The translations under genes and the position numbers were made by a program. A stretch of 64,000 nucleotides of DNA from Juglans regia (lineage: Eukaryota; Streptophyta; Magnoliopsida; Fagales; Juglandaceae), in NCBI RefSeq assembly GCF_001411555.2, contig NW_023361891.1:78764-142763 (forward strand), read 5' to 3'. The notes beneath the pieces are model-generated. The model ran no database searches. It saw nothing but the letters and a program-made list of their open reading frames with translations, and was not told where the DNA came from. Shown piece after piece: positions 1 through 12,286 of this stretch (position 1 is its first letter; every line of letters begins with the position of its first letter).

Positions 1-2
1 CG

Positions 3-356
3 TTGCACCCGACCACATGGCTTGATCGAGATAGTTTCAAGTCTAGGATGGCACGGGACAGAGCAGAGTCCAGTAGAGCAGCTGAGGAGCGTGCTGCTGC
101 TGTGGACGCTGAGGCCGCTACCTCAGGCTCATCCATGTCGTCAACTCACCGTGGGCGTTTGTTGGATGATGGTCAGGAGCCTGATAGCAGTGATGAGGAG
201 GTCGAGCAGCTCCCCAACCCAGGTCATTTTGAAAATTTGGTGTATGATTCAGAGGACGATGTGTTCTACTACTTACCCCAACACACTGTTCTGACGAACA
301 CCAATGCACCTCCACCGGAGCCGACCAGTAGTGGTACATCCAGTGATGGACAATAG
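3..356 (+). CDS. C-terminal part of an unrecognised ORF just inside an LTR retrotransposon 3' end
   Basis: The frame is already open at the left edge of the window, so the true start lies outside. The visible 117 or so residues are acidic and low in complexity (runs such as DSSDEEVEQLP and YDSEDDVFYYLPQ), with an Ala/Ser-rich start and a Pro/Ser/Thr-rich end. No chromodomain, integrase tail or other family signature is visible. The stop is followed within 80 bp by a polypurine tract and a TGTAAC LTR start, so the ORF is probably the last reading frame of a large LTR element or a captured sequence in one. Function unknown. Confidence 0.35.
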   Translation: MHPTTWLDRDSFKSRMARDRAESSRAAEERAAAVDAEAATSGSSMSSTHRGRLLDDGQEPDSSDEEVEQLPNPGHFENLVYDSEDDVFYYLPQHTVLTNTNAPPPEPTSSGTSSDGQ

Positions 357-432
357 TTCTGGTGAGCAACATCTGTTATTGGCTTGTTAATGTTTGTACT
401 TGCGTCGATTTTAAGGACGAAATCTTTTTTTT

Positions 433-444
433 AGGAGGAGAGGA
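433..444 (+). other. Polypurine tract of an LTR retrotransposon
   Basis: The purine run AGGAGGAGAGGA lies immediately before TGTAACAGCCC. The stretch before it (AAGGACGAAAT then a T-run) is the usual lead-in to the plus-strand primer of plant Ty3/gypsy elements. This places the 3' LTR start at 445. Confidence 0.6.
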
Positions 445-3400
445 TGTAACAGCCCACTAGAAATTTACTGGTAGAATTTCTATTGACCTTAGGAATCTTG
501 TAAAAACCCTATAAGTTTTTACGAATCGACCAATCGCTCAGGTTTGTCTGTCATCATAATTAGTGTTATCACTCAATATGGTGTTAGAGTTAGAAGTGTC
601 AGAATGCGTTATGGTCTACGCCATTAGACTTAGTGAATTATTTAAGATTTTATAGCACAGTAGCCTATTTTCATAATTCTAAACGAAACGGTTGTTGGAA
701 ATTGTGAAATTATTTTTAGGGGAACTTCGGGATTGAATTTCGGTAAAAGATTTTCACTATAGGTTAATATGAATATTTATAATTTTTCAGTACTAAGTTT
801 ATTATGTATTTTTTTGGAGTGAATAGTAACCTCGATATGTGCACCGAGTGCAGTGTTTTCAAAATCACAGTGTGGAATGTCCAAATTAGGTTAGAGGAGT
901 TTTATTTGGACACTTGGCAAGATCTTAGCCACACATAGTGAATGATATTAGACACTTGGCACAAAAAGGAACCATTAGATAGATTGGTGAAGGAAATCAC
1001 AGTGTGAGATCATGCCACCTTAGCAAAACTTTATTTCTTCTGTTGAACCAAATTGTGCCAGACCAAAGAAGGTTTCAATCCCGAAAAAACCCTAAATAGT
1101 TGGAACCCAATTGAAACCCCAAGTGCTTGATTGAAACCAAAACCTTAAACGGTTTCCCAAACCCTAAAGTTGGCTTCCAAACCCTTTTTAACCCGATTTA
1201 TAGCATTGTGTTTAATCACTTTATTAAATCACTTTCACATGCTATTAATTAATCAAATCCTTGTTATGACATCATTATCCAACCTTTTAAACCTTGGAAA
1301 TTTGATTGGGCCAATAAAATCGGTTTTGAGCTTGATAGCATCTCAAATCCTAACCAAAACCCCTTTAAACCCCAAATTGAAGCCCACTTGGTTGGGGCCC
1401 ACCAAGGTCCACAAAATTGGCCACCTTGGCAAAGCTTCTTGGAGTAGTTTCCTTCTCCACATGGCAGACCATCCACTTCCATTGGCTGCACCCAATAGTG
1501 CCTTGATGTGAAGGAGAAATCCACTCCATCAACCTCCATCTCTCACAGCTGCTGCTGGCAGTCCATTCCTCTCACTATTCTCCACTTTATGTCACATAGG
1601 CAACTCCAATCAAGGGCCATACAAGCCTACAACTTCCCTCTCCAGGCGTCTAAAGTCGTGCAAGGCACATTTGATTCCATTTTATCACTTCTTCACCTGT
1701 TCTTAGAGAGAAAACCCAAAAGAGCTCTCTCGGGCAGATTTTTTGGTCTTCTTGCGTGGTGCTTTTTGCCCCTTTTTAAGTATTTTTGCATGATTATTCC
1801 TTCACATAAGTTGTTCATATTTGAGTTTAGTTTCCGTGGATATCTTATTAGTCTCATTCCATGCTCATTTTATAGGTAAAAAGTAGTTTTAACCATGGAA
1901 GGTCATTCTGGGCGTGAAACTGGATAGTATGTTATGTGTTGGAAGTTTTGACCAAGCTAATGGACATATCTTGGTCCGAAAATTTTATGGAGTGTTATTA
2001 ACATGTGTTTATGAATTTTCATTGAGGTTTTGTTGCATGGATAAAGCTTTTGATGATAGATTTCCTTAGATATAGAAACTTGAAAACTGGAAGAAGAAAA
2101 GCAGGTTTTGTTTTGTGAAAGGTTGAATATTTCGTGGTTTGATCTTATTCAAAAGGATTTGGTATTTGTATATGATGATCCTAAGCCTCTTATATACATG
2201 TTAGGAAGTTATTTTGAAGATATTTAGTATTTTTTTCAAAGATATGATTTTCTATGCAAGAGGATTTCGGTTTGGCCTAAGATTTGATGTGTTTGGGTTA
2301 GATCTATGTTTTGTTGAATTTTTGCCATGTGATTTTAAATTTGATGGTTGGATATTCTTTAGGACACATTTGTAAACCATGTGATGTTTTATTTTGAAGA
2401 TCACGTGTCTTTAAGCCATGGATCAAGAGATTGATCAAAGTTAGTTGAGAGAGTTTCTGTTTTGGACTAAGTTTAAAAACCAGGAACTCCAAGTGTTATT
2501 TTGTGATTTTTGGTGACTTTGTTTGATGATTTAAAGTGTGGTTGATCTTAGGATGATATTATGAATGTGTTAGAAGTAAGATTTGATTTTTTTGGAATTC
2601 TTGGAAATGCTTTTATTAAGGTCAAAACTTGTGATTTAAGGGTTTACTTTTGTTAAAACGTTTGGGTCTTTTTTCAAAAAGTTTGGTGTTGATGATTAGA
2701 TTTTTCTTAATGGATTTTTTAGTGTGTTTTTAAATTGAGGATAGGAAGATCTTTGTTATGAAATTTTGGTTTAGTCTTGAGTTTTGAATTTTAAAAGAAT
2801 TGAACCATTTAAAGAGAAATGGCCTATGTAGGTTTCGGCCGTAGTGGGTTTTCCGTAGTTGTGAATGATTTTAAATTTTTTTGAGTTTATATTTGACTTT
2901 AGGACAAAATGTACATGAGGAATGTAAATTTTGGTAATTTTTGGAGTTAGGATGTGAAATCCTTAAATTAGGGGTAAAATGGTCATTTTTCCACATGTAA
3001 AGAGTAAAATGATAATTTTGCTCTAAGTTGCCTCTTTTCACATTTCTAATTATTGGTAATTAATTTCTAACTTTTAGAATACCCTCTTACAGTTCCTCAT
3101 GTTTCGTGCATACTCTGGTAGAACGCGACTATCGAGGTAAGTTAGCTCTTAACTTACTATCAGGTTACTATGTATGTGTGATGGGTAAGGGACTACAGTT
3201 TATGTTCGTATGTTGTTTTATATGCGATTCCATGCTATGTCATCCCATATTTATCTTTTACACGAATTATTCTGTCATGAAATACTTATCTGTTACACAA
3301 GTATTTCGACTAAGTGTCGGGACATGCAACACAAGGTTACCTACCCTCGTTCATGACATATAAGATGCAATGTTCCTAACATGCATATAGCATTATGCAA

Positions 3401-3839
3401 TATTCACGGCGAATACTTTTTTTTTTGAGCAATACTATGCACAAAACTTATAATATCCCGAATACTTACAACATACTTCATACGTAAAAATATATTAAAC
3501 AACTGAGATCACAACACTAGTCCAAAATGGTTGTGAACAAAAGAGTGCTGGAGATTGAACTCCACAAAATACAAGTAGTAACCTAAGGCAACTACATCTA
3601 AATCGCACCGTCGCTTAGTCGATCATTTCTAGTTGGTCGATTTTCGATTCTCCTTCAGATCTTGTAACAAGATCTACTATTCGGGGGAATGGTAGTTGAG
3701 ACTACCACAGTAAGATTTGATTACAAATCTCAACAAGTTAATAGGAAACTTCCACACAGGTTAATGATGCATGCATGGCAGTAAAAGCATGAATGCATAA
3801 TCAAAGTCATAAGTAAGCATAACATAACTTGACTTATAG

Positions 3840-4290
3840 CATGGCATAAATGACATAACTTGAATTGAAACTGAAACTTAGCTTGATGTGACATGGCATG
3901 TATGTGAACTTAAAACATAACATGGACAAGCAACATAGCATGAACGGGAACTTGAAACATGACATGTATTTGAAAGATATCATGACCGTGAACATGCATA
4001 ATTTGAACATAAACTTGAACATAACATGAACCTGAGCATGACATAATATAAATGTGAACTTGAAACATTACGTGAACGTGAACATGACATAACATGAACA
4101 TGAACTTAAACATAACATGATATAGACATGAACTTAAAAACATATTCTTGTCTCATGGGGTCACCATGATTGAGTAATCTTATCTCATGGGGTTACCATG
4201 ATTGACATGAACTTGAAACTTGATATGAACGTAAACTTGAACATAACATAACGTGAAACATGACTTGAACGTGAAATACATGAATTTGGA
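3840..4290. repeat. Degenerate AACATGAAC / AACTTGAA tandem array
   Basis: Dozens of imperfect repeats of short units such as AACATGAAC, AACTTGAAAC and ATAACATG follow each other, with a duplicated TCTCATGGGGT(C/T)ACCATGATTGA piece near 4153-4206. The array lies inside the putative long LTR. Similar CATG-rich wording occurs in the reverse LTR near 61550-61720, so it appears to be part of the LTR family. Confidence 0.6.
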
Positions 4291-4394
4291 ATCTTTTTCA
4301 GTAGACTTAATCATAAAATGACCATATGGGTGCTACATGGGTCCCATTGAGCCGTGTGTCCCTGTCGATTACTGCATCACAACACATGTGTTTA

Positions 4395-4550
4395 TACCAG
4401 CTGTGAGTACGTTAATACGTACTCCACAGTTGTTGTGGCCCCACGTATTCTACGTATCACAATTGTTGTGTCTCACATAGTGTATACTCTACAGTTGTTG
4501 TGGCCCCATGAATTATTTGTGCCACACTTGCTATGGACACACGTAACATA
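4395..4550. repeat. Imperfect tandem repeat with ACAGTTGTTGTGGCCCCA core
   Basis: The core occurs at about 4424, about 4491 and in degraded form (CAATTGTTGTGTCTCAC) between them, giving a spacing of roughly 33-35 bp. It lies inside the putative long LTR and has no coding potential. Confidence 0.55.
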
Positions 4551-6478
4551 ATGTGTGGTTCCATCAGTGTTAGGGCCTGGCGCGCTCTGGTGACTAGATA
4601 GTTATTAAACATTTAGAAAATTCTGATTGGGATAAGAATGAAAATACATGTTTTGGGTAAATTTCGTAAGCATGCCTTTGTGATTTGCATTAGAAACACT
4701 AAGCTTGATTAATAAAGGATTAATGAAGATTAAGGTTTTTAGCCTTGATTAAGTGTTGGGATGAAATTGCTTACTCAAGAATTGGTCTTTATCATTTCAA
4801 TAAGGACAATGGTGGATATTTGTAATTAGAAAATATTTCACATGCATGCATTCATAGGGATCAATAGTTGAAAACACACTGAGGCATCAACTAGAGTGAA
4901 TGCCACGAGTTGGGTATGTTTGAGCTAGTTCCACTTGGATTTTATAATTATAAGAGTATAGATGGTCTTAGAATATCAAAAATATGATGTCCATGAAGTT
5001 TGGTTGAATTTGAGATTTGTTTACAAATACTGAAAATTTAGGGCTTTACTGGCAATTTTTGAAAGTTTAGGGGTATTTTTGTAAATACTCATTTTTGAAG
5101 CCTTTGATTATAATCATCTTCTGTAGGTTCAAACCCTAACTTAGTATGAATTTGATTTCAGATGCTACGACTTTTTCAAACTCAGGAAGTTTATAACTTG
5201 GCGTCTAACTTACACCTTGATAAGTTATTTATAATTTATTGATAAATGCTTCATTCGTGTTTCAATTTTCATTTTGAGCATAAAATATAATGTTATATGA
5301 TAAATTGAGTGCATACTTACATGACATGTAATATTTTTCACCATTTTTGCGTATTGCATCTATAAATGTCATTTTCACATGAAAGCTTGCTACATATGCA
5401 CATGTCATAAAATACTTTTTTTCAACTTAGCATGAAAAATAATTTTTGTCACAACCCCAAAGATTAGGATGGGGAATTATCCTAGTGGAACTTTTGTGTC
5501 CACTCTAGGGTATTTAAGAATGGAGTGGTAACCCCTGGGTTAATGAAGAACAATCAACGGGCTTTGAATGGATTCTTTATAAAGAATGCCAGAGCGAAGT
5601 CAAATGTTATTATACCTAAGGTTGGTGGGTATCCATGTTATGATGTTATGTTATATTACCAATGTATTGAGAACGAGTCTACAGACAATGTAATTTCAAC
5701 ATGAGTTGTACTACGGTCATCAACAGGTACTCAGTGCACATGGGAGACTATGACGATACCACACGTTATGATATTATGATTAATTATGAACTACTAATGA
5801 CGAAATATTATAATGAAATTATATTTTTTTATGGTTAAAGTAAAAATGTTCTCTATACAACAATATGTGTCTCTGTTTTTCTGAAAATGTTAAGGAATCT
5901 TGATTGGAGACACACTGTTTTTTTTTTTTTTACATGTCATGCATTTCATATTTATCATTCTTCATGCATAATTTATTTTTGTACACGTTGGCTGTTTAAC
6001 TTATTTAGATTTCAAGTAAATCTCACCCCTTGTGGAATCGCTATCATTCCACTCGGAAAGATAGAAGTTGTGTTAGGATTTGAAAAGGACAGGGTAGATG
6101 GAGCGATGGACCCGACTGATTGAGGAGGAGTCAAACCCCAAGAAGAGACTGGACTTAATCCCTTTATTTATAGCCTCAGTCCTTCATACTCTAGAACGCA
6201 TGAATCAGATGATTTAACTTTGGAGACTTCTATGTTTAGCTTATGCTACTATTTGGCTTTGAACCTATGATGGTCATTAATGCATTGGGATGTTTTTAGT
6301 TATTCTGGAATAAGTTATATTTTCACTGTTAATCCACTGCGAATATTGCATTCTACTAGTTGCATTTATATGATGTATTGCATACTAACTGTCATATACA
6401 GAGGAATGTAACCATGTGTAACATGTCTCGACGCTCTAAGTTTCCATTTCATCCCAAGCAGAGGTTGGGGGCATCACA

Positions 6479-7619
6479 ATTTGTCTGTCAAATTTTTTCA
6501 TGCCATTACATTTATTACTCAGAATACTCAGAATACTCAATTTGTATTGGGTTTTGTGTTATGATAATGAATAGATAAAAAAAATTAAAAATTTAAAATT
6601 GAAAAGTGTTTTGTATTTGAGTGAATTTTGAAAAAAATATTGAGAAGTTTTGAGAATATCTAGGAATGTTTGAGTGTCTAAACGAGACCAAAATAATATC
6701 CATAAGTCACATCATCATCGTAATTAGAATATTACAGACCGCAAATTGTTTAGCGCCCAAATCAAATAAAATCAGAATATTACAAAATCTCAACATCTAA
6801 ATGGGGACAGACCCCCGAACAATTCCTTGGGTAGCACTAGGTCCTCTTGCTCATAATCATCGTTTCCTATAGCTGCATCAAAACCTATGGTTTCAAGGAG
6901 TGAAATTGTAGGGGACTACCACGGTGATGAAATTACAGCTAAGCTTTCGAGTAAAGTAAAAGAGAGAGCATACATACCAAGGTACTTGCCTTCTAAGCAC
7001 TGAACCCCATGTGTATTGGCTTTGGGGCATAAATGCGGTAGACAAGGAAAGGTGAAAATGAAGAGATGCTCGGGCCTTCTTTGGTCTTGAACTTGATCCC
7101 CACTCAAGTATGAAGGTTGGAAACTCTTCGATGACATGTTCCTTTGAGTGCAAGATTCCTTAGCTGTGCATGTTTGGTCTACCCAACAAGCTGATAAAAG
7201 GTCGAATTCTACAGGGCTACAGGCACAAAATGTTGATCAAACCCGTTAAAAGAAGCCTAATCAAAGCAAGCACCAATTTGAATTGGTCTCAATGGATCCC
7301 TCGATGAACCTTTCCAGTCTTCACCTCCAACCCGACCAGGAGAGAACATAGGTTCAAGGAATGCCCTTACTTGCCTAAATGGAATTCATATCTCCTTCAT
7401 TTGGTCGAGAAGGGAGAACGCCCAAGAACCTAAATCCATTATTCGTGGTGTTGCAATGAATCCATTGGGTCATCCTCATGGAGGAGGTGATTGGCATGCA
7501 GAAGAATGACTTCAGATGTTCGCCTTTCAATGGATTGGATAGGCATAGAGCACACCATGTTGCATTCAATCCATTCAATAGTATGAAAACCATCTTATGA
7601 ACCATTTCCATTTATTAAC
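6479..7619. other. No gene seen; probable retroelement debris
   Basis: Only short shadow ORFs occur here. There is no conserved protein motif, RNA gene or clear element boundary. The stretch leads into a reverse-oriented LTR remnant, and may be part of the same decayed element. Confidence 0.4.
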
Positions 7620-7830
7620 AAGTGCACTACAATCTACCCTATCACATGGCTGTATGCACACCCTAGCTCCCCTTGTTACACTGTGGGTATTGACTGCAAG
7701 TGACAACCCATGCAATGTCATTAAATTCTTCAACACTCCGAGTAACTAGAGAAGCTCTACTAAGATAAAGCCCCATCTCGACTTGGGATTGTGATTCACT
7801 CACACCTAGAAACTCTTCTTAAAATTGGAA
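7620..7830 (-). repeat. Remnant of a long gypsy-type LTR, reverse orientation
   Basis: The words TGCACACCCTAGCTCCC, then a CACACTG/TGACTGC segment and CCCCATCTCGACTTGGG(A/G)T, occur here in the same order and similar spacing as at 20060-20340. On the minus strand both resemble the (G/A)ACCCCAA...GATGGGG segment at 5453-5475 of the forward LTR. This marks a decayed family copy. Its boundaries could not be fixed and it may extend from about 6880 to about 8290. Confidence 0.5.
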
Positions 7831-8117
7831 AGTTGGTACTTTTTACTGAATAATATCAACCATTTAACTAAACAACCAATAAGCCATAGCAAAGTATTAT
7901 TTATGTGGAAAGTATTAAAGAATGGAGACAAAGATATAGTAGATTGTAACCTGGCATACTTATAGTCATTATTTGACATTTCTAGCATAGTCATAGGGAA
8001 GCACCTACCTCTGTAGTAAGCTTCATCGAGTAGCTTGTTAACGACCTAGCCTCCCTTGGTTCGATGAAGACTCTAGCATCTAAGACGTGAGAGTGTGTGC
8101 TTAGCCTATGGAGTAGC

Positions 8118-8118
8118 A

Positions 8119-8151
<33 letters not shown>

Positions 8152-8171
8152 TGTGTGTGTGTGTGTGTGTT
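8118..8171. repeat. (AC)n-(GT)n palindromic microsatellite
   Basis: About 13 AC units are followed by GCACAC and then about 11 GT units, so the two halves are reverse complements with a CACGTG centre. Single strands could fold into a long hairpin. Confidence 0.95.
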
Positions 8172-8849
8172 TCTCCTCTAAGTCCTTTCTGGAAATCCCA
8201 AAGTGTGAGTGAAGAATTCTGTGAGGTGAAGCTTTTATACAGAGTGATCAACCTATCCCAAGTCTCACAAATCTCGATGTAGGTTTTGGCTATTAAATAG
8301 GTGAGTCCTCCATTGTATAGGTGTAATTTGATGAATGGGGAGGGGGATAGAAGGGATGTGCGCTACACGTTCTAGAAGTTTAGCCAAGGAAAGGAGTTCA
8401 GTCTGCCACTTGTGAATGTTGCCCATGTGTTCAAAAGCTTTTGCGTTTCGTCGGCGTATTTGAGTCTTTGATCTTACTTTCCCACTCATGCTCCTTGTAG
8501 AAACGTCATCATTTGAGTATAATCTTTGTGAGGTTCCCGCCACTCTTTGAACACTCCAAGGTTATTTTCTAGGCACCCCAATTGTCCGTTGCTCGTCTAG
8601 AAATTCCCTCACTCTACACATTGTTTGCCTGTTGAGTTCTTGTTTCTCTTACCGTATTGTACTTGTTTATCTTTGTTCACCCACTTCCTAACTCACTCAT
8701 TGTCCATCAAATTTCCTTTGCCCACTTCTAAACTTGCTTACCTTGTGTGTCACCCGTTCATTCTTAATCGCTCGATGTAAAACTCGCATCCCTTTAATTG
8801 CCTTAACTTTGTTTACCTAAAATGGCGCGTAATTCATTCATCCATTACT

Positions 8850-9294
8850 TGTTATGGGCAAGGTGCTGGAGTGGAAGGGTTGCAGTCTGCGTAGGGGTTA
8901 TGGAAGTGGGCAAGGTGTACGTGGATGGGGGTGGTTCTGTGTGTTGAAGACAGAAAAGGAAGGTGTTAGTTGTATTCGAAGAACAGATCTGGAACGATGC
9001 CGTATTATATAGAATTAGTTAGTTGTTTCTTTAGTAGAACGTTGTCGTTTAGCACTTTTCCTTCTTATTAATTGTAACGCAGTCGTTTCTTACTTACTAA
9101 AAGTGTAAGGGATGTTGTTAAACACTGTCATTTCATATGAATACTCAGTATAAATAAAGATGGTGAGAGGGAAAAGCTCGTAACCGAAAAGTATATTTAG
9201 CAACTCGATTCTTCTTCTCTCATCTATCATTCTCTCGTCTTCTCATATTCCTAGAGAGTGAATCTCTCGAAGTAGTCAGTTTGGGTCCCTTACA
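8850..9294 (+). repeat. 5' LTR of the chromovirus
   Basis: It aligns without gaps by eye to 13776-14220. It carries a TATA-like CAGTATAAATAAAG near 9143-9156, which is the probable promoter of the genomic RNA. Confidence 0.95.
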
Positions 9295-9295
9295 G

Positions 9296-9307
9296 TTGGT
9301 ATCAGCC
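9296..9307 (+). other. Primer binding site (initiator tRNA-Met)
   Basis: TTGGTATCAGCC begins two bases after the LTR and keeps the TGGTATCAG core that pairs with the 3' end of initiator tRNA-Met. The usual sequence is TGGTATCAGAGC. The gag ATG follows at 9308. Confidence 0.85.
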
Positions 9308-10991
9308 ATGGCAGAAGGAACACGTTCGTATGCTCAAATAGTTGATTCAATGAATCACTTGCGGCAACAAAAGGAACAACAACAAAAACAAATCGAAGAT
9401 GTGATTTGTTTATTGTTGAAGTAGCAAGAGTTGGCACGATTGGAAAGGGAAACACAAGATAAAAAGTTTCAGGAGTTTTACAACGAATCTCAAAGATTTC
9501 TTGAAAAGATTTTGAGAATCCTGGTAATAGACGTCGAGATAATCAAGATCAACAAACGCTGCACAAAAACGAAGATGTGGAGGATGACACGGGGGAACTG
9601 CACCACAGAGAACTTGTGGACAGAAGTTTTGTAGAGGAATTAAACTAGATTTTCCTAGGTTTTGTGGTGGTAATCCATCACCATGGATTTATCGTGCAAA
9701 TCAGTACTTTCTGTATCAGCAGGTCCCTCTTGGCCAACATATTTTCATTACTTCTTTCCACATGGATGATGACGCTTTGGTCTGGTTCCAGGATGCCAGT
9801 GAGGCAGGCACCTCTCATTCTTGGGAGGACTTCATCAAGTCTCTTCAAATCCGTTTTGGATCTACCCCATACGATGATCCTATGGAGTCACTTACTCAAC
9901 TCAAGCAGGTTAGTACAGTTAATGATTACAAAGCTGAATTTGAGATTCTTTCTAATCGTATTAAAGGCTTGTCTGAGAAAAACAAGTTGAGTTGTTTTTT
10001 TAGTGGCCTACGTGATGAGATTAGATTACTTGTTAGGATGCTAAATCCTTCATCTTTGAATGATGCTTTTGGCTTAGCCAAAATTCAAGAACAATATGTG
10101 GTGAGTATAAGGAAACCTTGGAGAAATTCACTTACTGATTCGTGTAAGTTTAGTCCATAGTCGAGCCTGTTAAAGTCTGGACAAACTCCTTCAATTTTAG
10201 GAGCACCGAGAGTTTCACCTTTAGCTAGGCTTCCTTATCATAAGGTTTCTGAGTCTCACATGGTGGAAAGGCATAAAAAAGGCCTTTGTTATTTTTGTGA
10301 TGATAAATGGCAACCAGGTCATAAATGTGCAAGGCCAAAGCTATTCTTACTAGAAGGTATGGAATTTGGTGAGTCAAGTGGTGAAGAAAATACTGATGTT
10401 ATTGGTGAGGTGGTTGTTGAACCTGTGGAAGTTGAAGCTGAGATGGCTTCTATTTCATTACAGTCTATGGTAGGTGGAGGAGGACCTAAGATCATGAGAC
10501 TTATTACTTGTATTGGCTAGAAGAAGTTGGTAATTTTAATTAACACTGGCAGTACACATAATTTTGTGGACACTGTGGTTGCTGCTCATTGTAAATTGCA
10601 TGTACAACTTGGCCAGGCTATTAGTGTTAAAGTGGCTAATGGTCAGCTCATTGATAGTACTGGGAAATGTGTGGCTGTGCCTTTGTTGATTCAAGGCATA
10701 CCTTTCACAGTTGATTTTTTTACACTTCCTTTGGGAGGATGTGATGCAGTTCTTGGCATTTAATGGTGATCTACATTGAGTCCTATTCTTTGGGACTTTG
10801 TCAATATGAGTATGAAGTTTCAGTTTGATGGCCAAAAGGTTTCCTTAAGAGGTTTGACAGCATTTCAGTCAAATCTTATTGATGATGATGAGTCCTTTGA
10901 GACTTTTGGTTGTGGAAGTAAGGGAATTTTTCTGCAGATAGTTGCTTGTAGCTCCATTGAACCTTCATCATTGCAGGATGAACAAGTGTAG
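9308..10991 (+). pseudogene. gag and protease region of the chromovirus
   Basis: The ATG at 9308 starts a Gln-rich leader (MAEGTRSYAQ...), soon interrupted by TAG at 9421. The Gag core is readable at 9762-10130, around the words WEDFIKSLQIRFG and LTQLKQVSTVNDYKAEFE. A zinc knuckle of the GLCYFCDDKWQPGHKC type follows at about 10284-10331. The aspartic protease site at about 10536-10560 reads LINTGSTHNF, where active copies have a D(S/T)G triad. The catalytic Asp codon is therefore AAC (10542-10544). Stops at 10158-10160, 10518-10520, 10761-10763 and 10989-10991 break the frame. The product would have been the structural Gag and the processing protease of the element. Certainly non-functional. 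Confidence 0.9.
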
Positions 10992-12286
10992 CACCTTTTG
11001 CAGCAGTATATAGAAGTTTTTAATGAACCTACTGGATTTCCACCCAATAGGTCTCATGATCACAAGATTAATTTGAAATAGGAAACTTCTACTATCAGTG
11101 TTAGGCCTTATAGATATCCATTTTATCAGAAAATAGAAATTGAAAAAATTGTTAAGGACCTCTTGAATTCTGGGGTTATTAGGCCAAGTCAGTCACCTTT
11201 CTCCTCTCCTGTTTTGCTAGTCAGAAAGTCTGATGGCACATGGAGAATGTGCATCGATTATAGGGCCTTAAATGAAGCCACTATTAAGGACAAATATCCC
11301 ATTCTTGTTGTGGATGAGCTCTTGGATGAACTTTCAGGTTCTACAATTTTTTCTAAATTGGATCTTAGGGCAGGTTATCATCAGATACGCATGAGGGATG
11401 AGGATTTTTATAAGATTGCATTCAGAACTCATGAAGGGCATTATGAATTTCTTGTAATGCCCTTTGGCCTCACTAATGCCCCTTCAACATTTCAAGGCCT
11501 CATGAATGATGTTTTCAGGCCATTCCTTAGACAATTTGTCATTATTTTCTTTGATGACATACTAGTTTACAGTAGGGACATGTCATTTGATTTGGATCAT
11601 CTCTCTACTGTTTTGCAAATTTTATAGCATCATCAACTTTATGCTAAACAGTCGAAGTGTAAATTTGCATGTCAAGAAATAGGATATTTGGGCCATTTGA
11701 TTTCAAAGGAAGGAGTGAGGGCAGACCCTAAAAAGTTGGAGTCTATGGTTACTTGGCCAATACCTAAAAACCTAAAGTCATTAAGGGTTTTTTAGGCTTG
11801 ACAGGTTACTATAGAAAATTCAGTAAGGGCTATGGTCAGATTGCTGCCCCTTTGACTTCTTTATTAAAAAAAGATGCTTTTGTTTGGATAGATTCGACTA
11901 CTAAGTCTTTTAATGATTTGAAAGTCGTTGTCACTAGCCCTCCTGTTCTTGCCTTGCTTGACTTCACCAAAGCATTTGTCATTGAATGTGATGCTTGTGC
12001 AACTGGTATAAGAGCAATTTTGATGCAAGACCAAAGGCCCTTAACCTTTTTCAGTCAAGCTTTGAAAGGAAAAAATTTAACTCTTTCCACTTAAGAAAAA
12101 GAGTTTCTAGCCTTAGTGCTAGCTGTAAAGAAATGGAGGCCATATCTTTTAGGAAGTGCTTTTGTGATCAAAACTGATCACAATAGCCTTAAATATTTGC
12201 TTGAGCAGAAGATTGGCAGTGTTGCTCAACAAAGATGGCTTTCTAAGCTCCTTGGTTATGAGTTTACTATTGAGTATAAGTAAGGT
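10992..12286 (+). pseudogene. Reverse transcriptase and RNase H region
   Basis: The RT fingers and palm are readable from about 11130: [17 protein letters not shown], the [16 protein letters not shown] stretch, [11 protein letters not shown] and [13 protein letters not shown]. The catalytic box reads FFDDILVYS at about 11550-11575. RNase H starts near 11975 with FVIECDACATG. TAG at 11079-11081 and 11625-11627, a one-base loss near 11785-11790 (needed to join to GLTGYYRKF), and TAA at 12092-12094 and 12281-12283 disrupt it. RT would copy the RNA to DNA and RNase H would remove the template. The catalytic residues survive although the frame does not. Confidence 0.92.

Larger units (their letters stand above)
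445..6478 (+). repeat. Putative long 3' LTR of a Ty3/gypsy element
   Basis: It starts TGTAACAGCCC directly after a polypurine tract and could end at GGGGGCATCACA (6467-6478), giving the usual TG...CA ends. No coding sequence is visible. The interior is AT-rich, with AACATGAAC-type and TTGTTGTGGCCCC-type tandem arrays. Around 5450-5520 it has a segment (ACAACCCCAAAGATTAGGA) related in layout to reverse-oriented LTR segments near 7780 and 20330. About 6 kb is long for an LTR, so nested insertions or a wrong right boundary are possible. The 5' LTR lies outside the window, so the ends cannot be checked by LTR comparison. Confidence 0.45.

Noticed and set aside
1080..1170. Telomere-like AAACCCTAAA words
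   Set aside because: Only scattered single copies, not a tandem array.
1170..1879. Two overlapping plus-strand ORFs of 113 and 123 residues
   Set aside because: No conserved words, and they lie in the putative LTR leader where chance frames are common.
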